DNA of 64,000 bases from contig JBOGGT010000076.1 in NCBI GenBank assembly GCA_050744225.1, positions 70,229-134,228 of the forward strand, given 5' to 3'. Below, piece by piece: positions 7,417 to 14,915 of this stretch. Below the pieces are notes generated by a model, which worked only from the letters and a program-made list of their open reading frames with translations, was not told the DNA's origin and did not search any database. Position 1 is the stretch's first letter, and every line of letters begins with the position of its first letter. The stretch is from JAVKSL01 sp050744225 (lineage in GTDB: Bacteria; Actinomycetota; Acidimicrobiia; Acidimicrobiales; JAJPHD01). Position numbers and translations under genes: made by a program.

Positions 7417-8853
7417 CTACCCTTGTCGGAGCGAGCCAAACTGGCCCCTGGTCGGCTCGGCACAACAAAACCACGATTCGCTCAGGTGCGGCCTGGTAGC
7501 GCCAGTCCGGGCAGTGGCAACGGGCAGGGAGCGGCCCGCCGCGGCTCCCACCAGCTCGGCCACCCGCTCGAAGGTGTCGAAAGGATCCTCACCGATGGCA
7601 GCAGCGTGCTCGGCGATGGAGGCCAGATCGCCCTGCAGGGCGTCAATCGCGGGGTCCGGGTGGTGCCAGGTCCAGCCGAGCGCCTCGGAATCGTAACCCT
7701 CCAAGTGTGGAGCCAGGTCCGAGCGCCCCAGCAGCAGCGACCCCTGCGGCAGCAACAACCGGATGGAGTAGTGCACCGGGTCCACGCCTGCGACCAGGTC
7801 GTGCGCAGCCACGAAGGAGACCAGGTCCGCCACCTGGCCGGCGGTCGTCCAGGGGGTGAAAGGCAAGAAGGACGGCCGGATCTCGATGCCGTGCCCCCGC
7901 AGCAGGTGGATCGCCCTGGCTGCGTCGGCGACGGTGTGCCCCTTGCCCAGGCGCACCAGGGTCGCCTCGTCCACCGACTCCAGCGCCGAGACCACGAACA
8001 GGCACCCGGAGCGGGCCAGCTCCGCCCACACGGTGTCGTGGCGCAGGATATGGGTGACCTTCACCGTGGCGTCGAAAGTAACCTCGGGAAACGCGCCGTG
8101 GATCTCAGCGGCCACAGCCAGTGCGTGCGCCGGCCTGTTTAGGAAGTCTGGATCGCCGAAGGTCAGGTGACGTGCCCCACTTGCGACCAGCGCGCCCACA
8201 TCCGCCATCAGCGTGGCCAGCTCGACCTTGCGGGTCCTGCCGTCGTAGACCACCGGCACCGGGCAGTGCCCGCAGCGATGCGAGCAGCCGTGTGTCGACT
8301 CCACGTAGCCGACCAGCCGGCGCTCGTCGCCCACCACGAGTCGGGCGTAGCGCTCCAGCGGGGGGAGCAGGTGCCGGGCGGGAACCCTGAAGGGCGACGG
8401 CCTCAGCTCGACCGACACCGCCCCCGCCGCCCCCGCCGCCCCCGCCGCCCCCGCCGCCCCCGCCGCACCGTCCCCTCCTGCGGCCAGGGCGTCTACCCAG
8501 GCGACCAGGGCGGGTTCGTACTCCCCGGCGATCACGCGGTCTGCGACCGAGCCGATCGTGAGGTCCTGGCTCACCGGGGCGTACAGGCCGTACAGGCAGA
8601 TCGGCAGTCCGGGTCGTTGCACCCGCATGGATCGCGCGGCGGGTATGGCCAGGCGCATGGCGGTGTGCATGGGCACCGAGAACCCCACTGCCTCCGCCCA
8701 GGCGAGCGTCTCGTCACCCCCGTCCACCCAGGGTTGGACCGCCAGGTCCCAGCAGCGCACCTGGTGACCGGCCCTGAGCAGGGCGGCGGCGGGGGAGGCG
8801 AGGTGCAGGGGCTGGTGCCCCAGTTCGTAGGTGGACACCAGCAGGACTCGCAC
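7417..8853 (-). CDS. B12-binding radical SAM protein with CCAEP tail
   Basis: 478 aa. The radical SAM motif is CSHRCGHC (about residues 180-190), ligating a 4Fe-4S cluster. The N-terminal part (VRVLLVSTYELGHQPLHLAS) looks like a cobalamin-binding Rossmann fold. The extreme C-terminus reads SESWFCCAEPTRG, matching the CUAEP/CCAEP-tail radical SAM family in which some members have selenocysteine. Here both codons are TGT. Substrate unknown. The frame is open upstream across alaS, but GTG 8853 lies 6 bases after a TACCGT -10 element, so a leaderless start there is preferred. A Gly-Ala-Ala repeat interrupts residues about 130-146. Confidence 0.8.
   Translation of the reverse strand: MRVLLVSTYELGHQPLHLASPAAALLRAGHQVRCWDLAVQPWVDGGDETLAWAEAVGFSVPMHTAMRLAIPAARSMRVQRPGLPICLYGLYAPVSQDLTIGSVADRVIAGEYEPALVAWVDALAAGGDGAAGAAGAAGAAGAAGAVSVELRPSPFRVPARHLLPPLERYARLVVGDERRLVGYVESTHGCSHRCGHCPVPVVYDGRTRKVELATLMADVGALVASGARHLTFGDPDFLNRPAHALAVAAEIHGAFPEVTFDATVKVTHILRHDTVWAELARSGCLFVVSALESVDEATLVRLGKGHTVADAARAIHLLRGHGIEIRPSFLPFTPWTTAGQVADLVSFVAAHDLVAGVDPVHYSIRLLLPQGSLLLGRSDLAPHLEGYDSEALGWTWHHPDPAIDALQGDLASIAEHAAAIGEDPFDTFERVAELVGAAAGRSLPVATARTGATRPHLSESWFCCAEPTRGQFGSLRQG
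8418..8466 (-). repeat. 9-bp G-rich tandem repeat inside the radical SAM gene
   Basis: Five to six copies of cccccgccg (plus strand) encode Gly-Ala-Ala repeats. The minus (coding) strand has regularly spaced G runs that could form a G-quadruplex. Confidence 0.8.
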
Positions 8854-8859
8854 GGACCC

Positions 8860-8865
8860 ACGGTA
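8860..8865 (-). promoter_or_regulatory. Leaderless -10 element for the radical SAM gene
   Basis: TACCGT on the minus strand, 6 bases before GTG 8853. Confidence 0.5.
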
Positions 8866-8868
8866 GCC

Positions 8869-8905
8869 GTCGCGCTTGTCCACCGAAAATGTGGATAAGC
8901 GCGAC
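8869..8905. promoter_or_regulatory. 15-bp inverted repeat with two DnaA-box-like 9-mers
   Basis: Arms gtcgcgcttgtccac (8869-8883) and gtggataagcgcgac (8891-8905) pair with one mismatch around the 7-base loop cgaaaat. The right arm holds TGTGGATAA (reverse complement TTATCCACA, the perfect DnaA box). The left arm holds TTGTCCACc. It lies between the divergent radical SAM gene and alaS, over the expected -35 region of the former. Confidence 0.6.
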
Positions 8906-8965
8906 AGCTGGACCCGCCGCCGGGCCAGCAGCCGCACGGTCTCGGAGGTAGGCTGTGCGTTCGGG

Positions 8966-11575
8966 ATGGACGCCAACCGGCTGCGGGCCGCATTCACCAG
9001 CTTTTTCGAGGAGAGGGGGCACCTCGCCGTCCCGTCGGCGAGCCTGATCCCCCATGACCCGACCCTGCTGTTCACCGTGGCCGGCATGGTGCCCTTCAAG
9101 GGGTACTTCGCCGGGGACGAGGTCCCTCCCTCCCTCCGGCTGGTCTCGGTGCAGCGCTGCCTGCGGGTCAGCGGCCGGCACGACGACATCGAGGCCATAG
9201 GGCGCTCCAGCCGGCACCTGACCTTGCTGGAGATGCTGGGCAACTTCAGCTTCGGTGACTACTTCAAGTCGGACGCGATCCCCTGGGCGTATGAGCTGGC
9301 CACGGAGGTGCTGGGACTGGACCCCGAGCGCATCTGGGTGACGGTCCACGACGGCGACTACGAGGCGGAGGCGATCTGGGCGGATGGCGTGGGGTTTGCC
9401 CCGGAGCGCATCCAGCACATGGGCGAGGACAACTTCTGGCGCATGGGCGAGACCGGGCCGTGCGGGCCGTCTTCGGAGCTCTTCTGGGACAGAGGTCCCG
9501 CTTATGGCCCTGACGGCGGGCCGGCCAAGGGCTCCGACGAGCGCTTCGTCGAATTCTGGAACCTGGTCTTCACCCAGTACTACCAGCGCCCAGACGACAC
9601 CCTGGTGGAGCTCCCCCGGAAAAACATCGACACCGGCGCCGGCCTCGAGCGGATCCTGTGCATCACCCAGGGGGTGGATTCGGTCTTCGACACCGACGTG
9701 ATGGCGCCCCTGGTGGCTGCCGCCTCGGAGGTCACCAAACGCAAGTACCGGGAGGATGCGCCGACCGATGTCCGGCTGCGGATCCTGGCGGACCACGCCC
9801 GCTCGGCCAGCTTCTTGATCAGCGACGGGGTCTTCCCTTCCAACGAGGGCCGGGGATACGTGCTGCGCCGGATAATCCGCCGTGCGGTTCGCCACGCCCA
9901 CCAACTGGGAGTCAGCGCCCACGTCATGGCCCCACTGGCGGTGGCTGTGGCCGAGGTGATGGGGACGGCCTATCCCGAGGTGGCCCGCCAGGCCGACTTC
10001 GTGCAGGGGATCCTGGATCGGGAGGAGGCCCGGTTCCGCCAGACCCTGCGCACCGGGCTGGCGATCCTGGAGGCGGAGCTGGGCGATCAGGGCGAGACCC
10101 TGTCCGGGGCCGTGGCCTTCCGCCTGCACGACACCCATGGGTTCCCGATCGAGGTGACCCGGGAGATCGCGGCGGAGCACGGGGTGGCGGTCGACCAGGA
10201 CGGCTTTGCTGCAGAGATGGCCGCCCAGCGCGCCCGGGCGCGCGCTGCGGGGGTGGCTGGGGGCGCCGACCCGGACCGGAGCGCCCGCTACCGCGAGGTG
10301 CTGGACCAGTTTGGGACCACCGACTTTCGTGGGTACGAGGAGTGCGCGACCACCGGGCACATTCTTATGATCATCGATGGTGGCACCGAGGGCCAGGTCG
10401 AGGTGTTCTTGGACCGGACCCCGTTCTATGCCGAAGGGGGTGGCCAGGTTGGCGACACAGGGGTGATCACCACCGGCACGGGGAGCGCGCAGGTGCTGGA
10501 CACCACATCGGCCCTGCCGGGCCTGACCCGCCACGTCGCGGTGGTCGCCGGGGAGCTGCGCCCCGGCCAGGAGGCTCGGGCGGAGGCTGACCAGTCGAGA
10601 CGGGCGGCAATCCGGCGCAACCACACCGCCACCCACCTGTTGCAGTGGGCGCTGCGCCAGGTCCTGGGCGCGCACGTGGCCCAGCAGGGGTCGCTGGTGG
10701 CCCCTGACCGGTTGCGCTTCGACTTCAGCCACTTCGGGGGCCTCACCCCGGCGGAGATCGAGCGGGTGGAGGACCTGGTCAATGCGGCAGTCCTGGCCAA
10801 CGATGCGGTGGTGACCGAGGAGCTGTCCCGGGCGGAGGCGGACGCGGCCGGCGCGATCGCCTTCTTCGGGGACCGCTACGGCGAGCGGGTGAGGGTGGTG
10901 CGTGCCGGGCCGTCGACGGAGCTGTGCGGGGGTACCCACGTTGGCTCGCTGGGAGCCATCGGGCTGGTCAAGGTGGTCTCGGAGGCCTCCATCGGGGCGA
11001 ACACCCGCCGGATCGAGGCGCTCACCGGAAACGGATCCCTGGAGTGGTTGCGCGAGGAGGAGCGGCTGCTGGCGCGCGCCGCGCAGCTGCTGAGGGCTCC
11101 CTCGCCCGCCGAGGTTCCCGAGTGGGTGGAGCGCCTCGCCGAGCGCGCGAGGGCCGCATCCGACGAGGTGAAGGCCCTGCGTGCCCGTGCGACCGCGACC
11201 GAGGCCGCCGTGCTCGCGGGAGGGGCCGTGCCGGCGGGAGGGGCCGTGCCGGCGGGCTTGGTGGTGGTGCGGAGGGACGGGGTCAGCCGGGATGGCCTGC
11301 GGGACCTGGCGGTGGCGGTCCGGGACCACCCCGGGATCGACGCGGTGGTGTTGATCGGTTCCCCCGAAGGCCAGGGCGTTGCGCTGGTGGCCGCGGTGGC
11401 CAAGGGGTCGGGCCTCGTGGCTTCGGAGCTGATCGCAGGCGCGGCACGCGCTGTCGGGGGGGGCGGGGGACGGGACCCGGAGCTGGCCATCGCCGGCGGC
11501 CGGGACCCGGCACGCATCGACGAGGCGTTGGACATGGTCCGGGCAAAGCTCGGACTGGTTGGTAGCCGTAGTTGA
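8966..11575 (+). CDS. alaS: Alanyl-tRNA synthetase
   Basis: Charges tRNA-Ala; 869 aa. The start is at MDANRLRAAFTSFFEERGH, the usual AlaS N-terminus; upstream codons in frame lack similarity. Class II catalytic core motifs are at residues 40-240 (GETGPCGPSSE, NIDTGAGLERI). The editing-domain zinc site HTATHLL and CGGTHV is at about 560 and 655. The C-terminal DHHA1-type domain is present. Residues about 750-763 contain a short AGGAVP repeat insert. The stop overlaps the TTG of ruvX. Confidence 0.97.
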   Translation: MDANRLRAAFTSFFEERGHLAVPSASLIPHDPTLLFTVAGMVPFKGYFAGDEVPPSLRLVSVQRCLRVSGRHDDIEAIGRSSRHLTLLEMLGNFSFGDYFKSDAIPWAYELATEVLGLDPERIWVTVHDGDYEAEAIWADGVGFAPERIQHMGEDNFWRMGETGPCGPSSELFWDRGPAYGPDGGPAKGSDERFVEFWNLVFTQYYQRPDDTLVELPRKNIDTGAGLERILCITQGVDSVFDTDVMAPLVAAASEVTKRKYREDAPTDVRLRILADHARSASFLISDGVFPSNEGRGYVLRRIIRRAVRHAHQLGVSAHVMAPLAVAVAEVMGTAYPEVARQADFVQGILDREEARFRQTLRTGLAILEAELGDQGETLSGAVAFRLHDTHGFPIEVTREIAAEHGVAVDQDGFAAEMAAQRARARAAGVAGGADPDRSARYREVLDQFGTTDFRGYEECATTGHILMIIDGGTEGQVEVFLDRTPFYAEGGGQVGDTGVITTGTGSAQVLDTTSALPGLTRHVAVVAGELRPGQEARAEADQSRRAAIRRNHTATHLLQWALRQVLGAHVAQQGSLVAPDRLRFDFSHFGGLTPAEIERVEDLVNAAVLANDAVVTEELSRAEADAAGAIAFFGDRYGERVRVVRAGPSTELCGGTHVGSLGAIGLVKVVSEASIGANTRRIEALTGNGSLEWLREEERLLARAAQLLRAPSPAEVPEWVERLAERARAASDEVKALRARATATEAAVLAGGAVPAGGAVPAGLVVVRRDGVSRDGLRDLAVAVRDHPGIDAVVLIGSPEGQGVALVAAVAKGSGLVASELIAGAARAVGGGGGRDPELAIAGGRDPARIDEALDMVRAKLGLVGSRS

Positions 11576-12060
11576 GGGCGCTCGGCCTGGACCTCGGCGC
11601 GGCCCGCATCGGGGTGGCGCTCAGCGACAGCGGGGGGAGCATGGCGATGGCGCGAGACGCCATCTTGCGTTCGACCGGCCCGGCGGATCGGCTGGTGGAT
11701 CGCCAGGCCATCGCCGAGCTGGTGAGCTCGACCGGGGCCGGGGTGGTGGTGGTGGGCCTTCCGCTTTCGCTGGACGGACGCATGGGGCCTGCCGCGCGGG
11801 CGGTGGCCGCTGAGGTGGACGCCCTGCGGGCCGCGCTGGCTGTGCCGGTGGAGGTGGCCGACGAGCGGTTCTCGACCGTGACGGCGCGCCGGGCGTTGAG
11901 CGCTGCGGGACGCCCGGCGCGGCGCCAGCGGGGGGTGATCGACAGCGCTGCGGCCGCGGTCATACTCCAGTCCTGGCTCGACTGCCGCCGCCGGGCCGGA
12001 CCCGGCGACCAGCCCGGCAGCCCGGTGGACGCACTGCCCGGCGGCGAGGCCTGCGGGTGA
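11572..12060 (+). CDS. ruvX: Holliday junction resolvase-like RuvX/YqgF
   Basis: RNase H-fold nuclease, 162 aa, implicated in 16S rRNA processing or junction resolution. It has the GLDLGAARIGVALSD motif with the catalytic Asp, a DERFST motif, and the C-terminal IDSAAAAVILQSWL with the last Asp. The TTG start overlaps the alaS stop. The C-terminal 20 residues are a disordered extension. The neighbours alaS and mltG are the usual actinobacterial context. Confidence 0.92.
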   Translation: MRALGLDLGAARIGVALSDSGGSMAMARDAILRSTGPADRLVDRQAIAELVSSTGAGVVVVGLPLSLDGRMGPAARAVAAEVDALRAALAVPVEVADERFSTVTARRALSAAGRPARRQRGVIDSAAAAVILQSWLDCRRRAGPGDQPGSPVDALPGGEACG

Positions 12061-13097
12061 GCGGACGCCCGCGGCATCGCCGTACCGGCTTGCTTATCGG
12101 ACTGGTCACCCTCGCCGTGGTGGTCCTGGTGGCGGGCATCGGGTGGGCCGTGCTTCGCGGTCAGTCAGGCGGTTCGCCGGGGGGGGCTCCGGTCACCGTC
12201 AAGGTGTCCGCCGGTGAGGGTCTTTCGGCCCTCGCCCCGACCTTGGCCTCCGACGGGGTTGTCTCCAGCTCGCTCTCCTTCAAGCTCTACCTGCGGGGCA
12301 AGTCGAATCTCTCCGTCCAGGCCGGCACCTACGTCCTGCGTCGCCACGAGGCCTACTCCTCCATTCTGGCTACCCTCGCGAAGGGTCCACAGCTGGTCAC
12401 CCTGGTCATCCCGGAGGGGTTCTCCCTTGCCCAGATTGCAGCCAGGGTGGGGACGATCCCGGGGCACAGCGCGGCTGGATTCCTGGCGGAGGCGATGAGC
12501 GGGCAGGTCACCTCGCCGTACGGGCCTTCGGGGACCGACGACCTGGAGGGCCTGCTGTTCCCGGCGACCTACACCGTCGCCCCTGGTGCCACCGACGAGA
12601 AGATCCTGCAGATGATGGTCGACGCCTTCGACACCCGTGCTTCTTCTGCCGGTATCACCCAGGCCGCGGCCAAGCTGGGGATCAGCCCGTACGAGGCGGT
12701 CATCGTGGCCTCCCTGGTGATCAAGGAGGCCAAGCTGCCCGCGGACATGGGAAAGGTGGCCCGAGTGGTCTACAACCGCCTGGCGGACGGGATGCCCTTG
12801 CAGATCGACGAGACCGTCATCTACGCCGCCGGCGGCGATCCGAACGCGCTCTCTGGGAAGAGCCCTGCGGAGGTGGAGCCGAACTCGCCTTACAACACCT
12901 ACAACGTCAAGGGCCTGCCCCCCACCCCCATTGCCTCACCGGGGATGGCGGCCTTGGACGCGGCCCTGAGCCCGACCCCGGGGAACTGGCTGTATTACGT
13001 GGTCGTCTCGCCGGACGGTGCTGAGGCGTTCTGCGCGACTTATGCCTGCCAGCAGGCCAACGTGGCCAAGGCTACGTCTCAGGGCCTCCTCAACTGA
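12057..13097 (+). CDS. mltG: Endolytic murein transglycosylase MltG
   Basis: Cleaves nascent peptidoglycan at the membrane. 346 aa: a short cytoplasmic basic tail, one membrane segment (residues 10-32), a LysM-like region, then the YceG domain with the catalytic Glu in ASLVIKEAKLP and VARVVYNRL. The C-terminal NTYNVKGLPPTPIASPG is diagnostic. The GTG start overlaps the ruvX stop. It ends at CTGA, where aroE probably begins. Confidence 0.93.
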   Translation: MSGRPRHRRTGLLIGLVTLAVVVLVAGIGWAVLRGQSGGSPGGAPVTVKVSAGEGLSALAPTLASDGVVSSSLSFKLYLRGKSNLSVQAGTYVLRRHEAYSSILATLAKGPQLVTLVIPEGFSLAQIAARVGTIPGHSAAGFLAEAMSGQVTSPYGPSGTDDLEGLLFPATYTVAPGATDEKILQMMVDAFDTRASSAGITQAAAKLGISPYEAVIVASLVIKEAKLPADMGKVARVVYNRLADGMPLQIDETVIYAAGGDPNALSGKSPAEVEPNSPYNTYNVKGLPPTPIASPGMAALDAALSPTPGNWLYYVVVSPDGAEAFCATYACQQANVAKATSQGLLN

Positions 13098-14002
13098 GCG
13101 CGTCTCGGCTGGCAGGCGTTCGGCCGGCGGGTGCGTGGCCCACGGGCGCCACCCGCCTGGTCGGCGTCATCGGGGACCCGGTCAGGCACTCGCTCTCACC
13201 GGTGCTGCACAACGCGGCCTTTGCCGCTTTGGGGATGGACTGGGCCTACGTGGCGCTCCCGGTGGTCGCCTCCGAGGTTGGCCCGGCGCTGCGGGCGGTG
13301 GTGGCGCTGGGCCTGGAAGGGCTCAACGTGACCATGCCTCACAAGGCTTCGGTGGCTGTCCACCTCGACCGTCTCAGCCCGACCGCCGCTGCGTTGGGGG
13401 CGGTGAACACGGTGGTTCGCCTGGGGGGCGAGCTGGTGGGTGAGAGCACCGACGGGTCGGGCTTCTTGGATGCGTTGCGCCTGGACGAGGGGTTCGACCC
13501 CTCCGGGCGCCGTTGCTGGGTTCAGGGTGGCGGGGGAGCGGCCAGGGCAGTGGTTCTCGCGCTGGCCGGTGCGGGGGCGGCGTCGGTGGTGGTGGCGAAC
13601 CGCAGCGCGGAGCGGGCCGCCGCCGCCGCGGCTCTCGCCGGGCGGATCGGCAGGGTGGGAGGGCTGGAGGAGGCCGGCGACGCTGACCTGGTGGTGAATG
13701 CCACCCCCGTGGGCATGTCCGGTCGGGCCGGGTCCGGGGTGGCCGGGTCCGGCGGGGGGCTAGGCGAGCTGCCCCTGCGGGTCGAGCTGCTCGGTCCGGG
13801 ACAGCTGGTGATTGACCTGGTATACCACCCCCTGCGGACGGCGCTGGTCGAGGCCGCCCTCAGCCGGGGAGCAAGGGCCAGCGGGGGCCTGGGGATGCTG
13901 GTGCATCAGGCAGCTCACTCCTTCAGGTTGTGGACCGGGGCGAAGGCGCCCCTGGAAGCGATGCGTGCAGCGGTTGCAGGCGTGGTCGATCCCGGGCCGT
14001 GA
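13094..14002 (+). CDS. aroE: Shikimate dehydrogenase AroE, probable CTG start
   Basis: NADP-dependent reduction of 3-dehydroshikimate. Conserved parts: GVIGDPVRHSLSP (shikimate-binding Ser pair) at about residue 20, NVTMPHK with the catalytic Lys, STDGSGFLDAL, a Gly-rich nucleotide loop GGGGAARAV, and the C-terminal GLGMLVHQAAHSF. The first ATG/GTG/TTG in frame is GTG 13202, which would delete the substrate-binding N-terminus, so translation must begin earlier. CTG 13094 forms a CTGA overlap with the mltG stop, copying the ATGA/GTGA/TTGA overlaps of this cluster. CTG 13109 is an alternative. A small Gly/Ser/Ala insert is at about residues 210-220. Confidence 0.88.
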   Translation: MSASRLAGVRPAGAWPTGATRLVGVIGDPVRHSLSPVLHNAAFAALGMDWAYVALPVVASEVGPALRAVVALGLEGLNVTMPHKASVAVHLDRLSPTAAALGAVNTVVRLGGELVGESTDGSGFLDALRLDEGFDPSGRRCWVQGGGGAARAVVLALAGAGAASVVVANRSAERAAAAAALAGRIGRVGGLEEAGDADLVVNATPVGMSGRAGSGVAGSGGGLGELPLRVELLGPGQLVIDLVYHPLRTALVEAALSRGARASGGLGMLVHQAAHSFRLWTGAKAPLEAMRAAVAGVVDPGP

Positions 14003-14006
14003 CGTA

Positions 14007-14876
14007 CTACTTCCAGACCGCGACCGGGGTGCCGTTGACCGAGTAAGTGTAGCCCCCGGTGCGTTTGGCTTCGTTGGGGTCGCTGGACAGGCGGCTGTAG
14101 TCGATCCCAAAGGTGTACTCGTGCGCAGTCGCGAGCCGCTTCCCGGTCGGGTCGGGGCTTTGCACGATGCCCCGGTCGACGAAGGCGCCGTCGGCGAAGC
14201 TGAACTGGTCCGGGTGGAGCACGTACCCGTCGGGGCCTGCGATGACCATCCAGGCGATGATCGCCCCACCGGTCTGGTCGCCCTGGGTGTCCAGCTCCCC
14301 GATCCGGGTCCCGTCCGGCGCGGTGTACCAGGAGACCTCGTCTGGGTCCGGGTTGTCGGTGGAGCTCAGCATCTGCACAGCCGGGGTGGTCCCCTTGACC
14401 GCGTCGAGGCGGGCGGTGCTCTCGTCAAGCAGGCAGCCGGCTATGGAGATGCCGTCGATGGTCCCGCCGGTGTGAAAGGCAAGCCTGCACACCGGGGCCC
14501 GTGCTGCCAACCAGGCACTGTCGCCCGAAAGGATCGCCGCTCGCCCCGCCGGGGTGGCTCTGGCGAACCTGGCCGCCTGCACTTCGTCGATCTTGGCATC
14601 GGTGTTGTCTGTCTGGATGGCCATGCAATTCTCGATGCCAAAGGTTGTCTCTGGCGAGGTGCAACTGGCCGGCACCGCTTCGGAGGTGGCGGCGCGCCCA
14701 GATTCGGGGCCTTCGGTCTCGATGATGGGCACGAACTTCGAGGCTGACGTTGTCGTGGAGGTCGCGACTGATCCTCTGGTGGTGCTGGTAACAGGTGGAG
14801 GCAAAGAGGTGTTGCATGCCGCCTGGGCAAGTGGTATCCCCAGAGCGAGGGCGAGCAGGGCCGGTCTTGGGCGCAT
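14007..14876 (-). CDS. Secreted LprI-like (DUF1311) protein
   Basis: 289 aa with an N-terminal signal peptide (MRPRPALLALALG through AQAAC). The Cys gives a poor lipobox, so both lipoprotein and simple secretion are possible. After a Ser/Thr-rich spacer, residues about 70-165 show the Cys-containing pattern of the LprI/DUF1311 family: GIENCMA, an Ala/Arg-rich helix, SAWLAARAPVC, and GISIAGCLLDESTARL. LprI of M. tuberculosis is a lysozyme inhibitor; that function is not proven here. The C-terminal 120 residues are unrecognised. The start is ATG 14876. It converges on aroE with a 4-base gap. Confidence 0.65.
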   Translation of the reverse strand: MRPRPALLALALGIPLAQAACNTSLPPPVTSTTRGSVATSTTTSASKFVPIIETEGPESGRAATSEAVPASCTSPETTFGIENCMAIQTDNTDAKIDEVQAARFARATPAGRAAILSGDSAWLAARAPVCRLAFHTGGTIDGISIAGCLLDESTARLDAVKGTTPAVQMLSSTDNPDPDEVSWYTAPDGTRIGELDTQGDQTGGAIIAWMVIAGPDGYVLHPDQFSFADGAFVDRGIVQSPDPTGKRLATAHEYTFGIDYSRLSSDPNEAKRTGGYTYSVNGTPVAVWK

Positions 14877-14903
14877 CGACCCATCCTGCCATACTGGCCA
14901 GGC

Positions 14904-14909
14904 TACGGT
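14904..14909 (+). promoter_or_regulatory. Leaderless -10 element for the flavin oxidase
   Basis: TACGGT, 6 bases before GTG 14916. Confidence 0.5.
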
Positions 14910-14915
14910 AGGCGG

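Noticed and set aside
7440..7470. Selenocysteine codon in the CCAEP tail
   Set aside because: Both codons read TGT on the coding strand; no TGA, so it is the Cys form.
8418..8466. CRISPR-like array
   Set aside because: Contiguous 9-bp repeats without spacers, in frame within a coding sequence.
8854..9243. N-terminal extension of the radical SAM frame across alaS
   Set aside because: Antisense to conserved alaS codons and upstream of a good -10 element; GTG 8853 preferred.
8714..11329. 871-residue open frame antisense to alaS
   Set aside because: Shadow of a highly conserved gene in high-GC DNA; Arg/Gly/His/Pro-rich with no recognisable domain.
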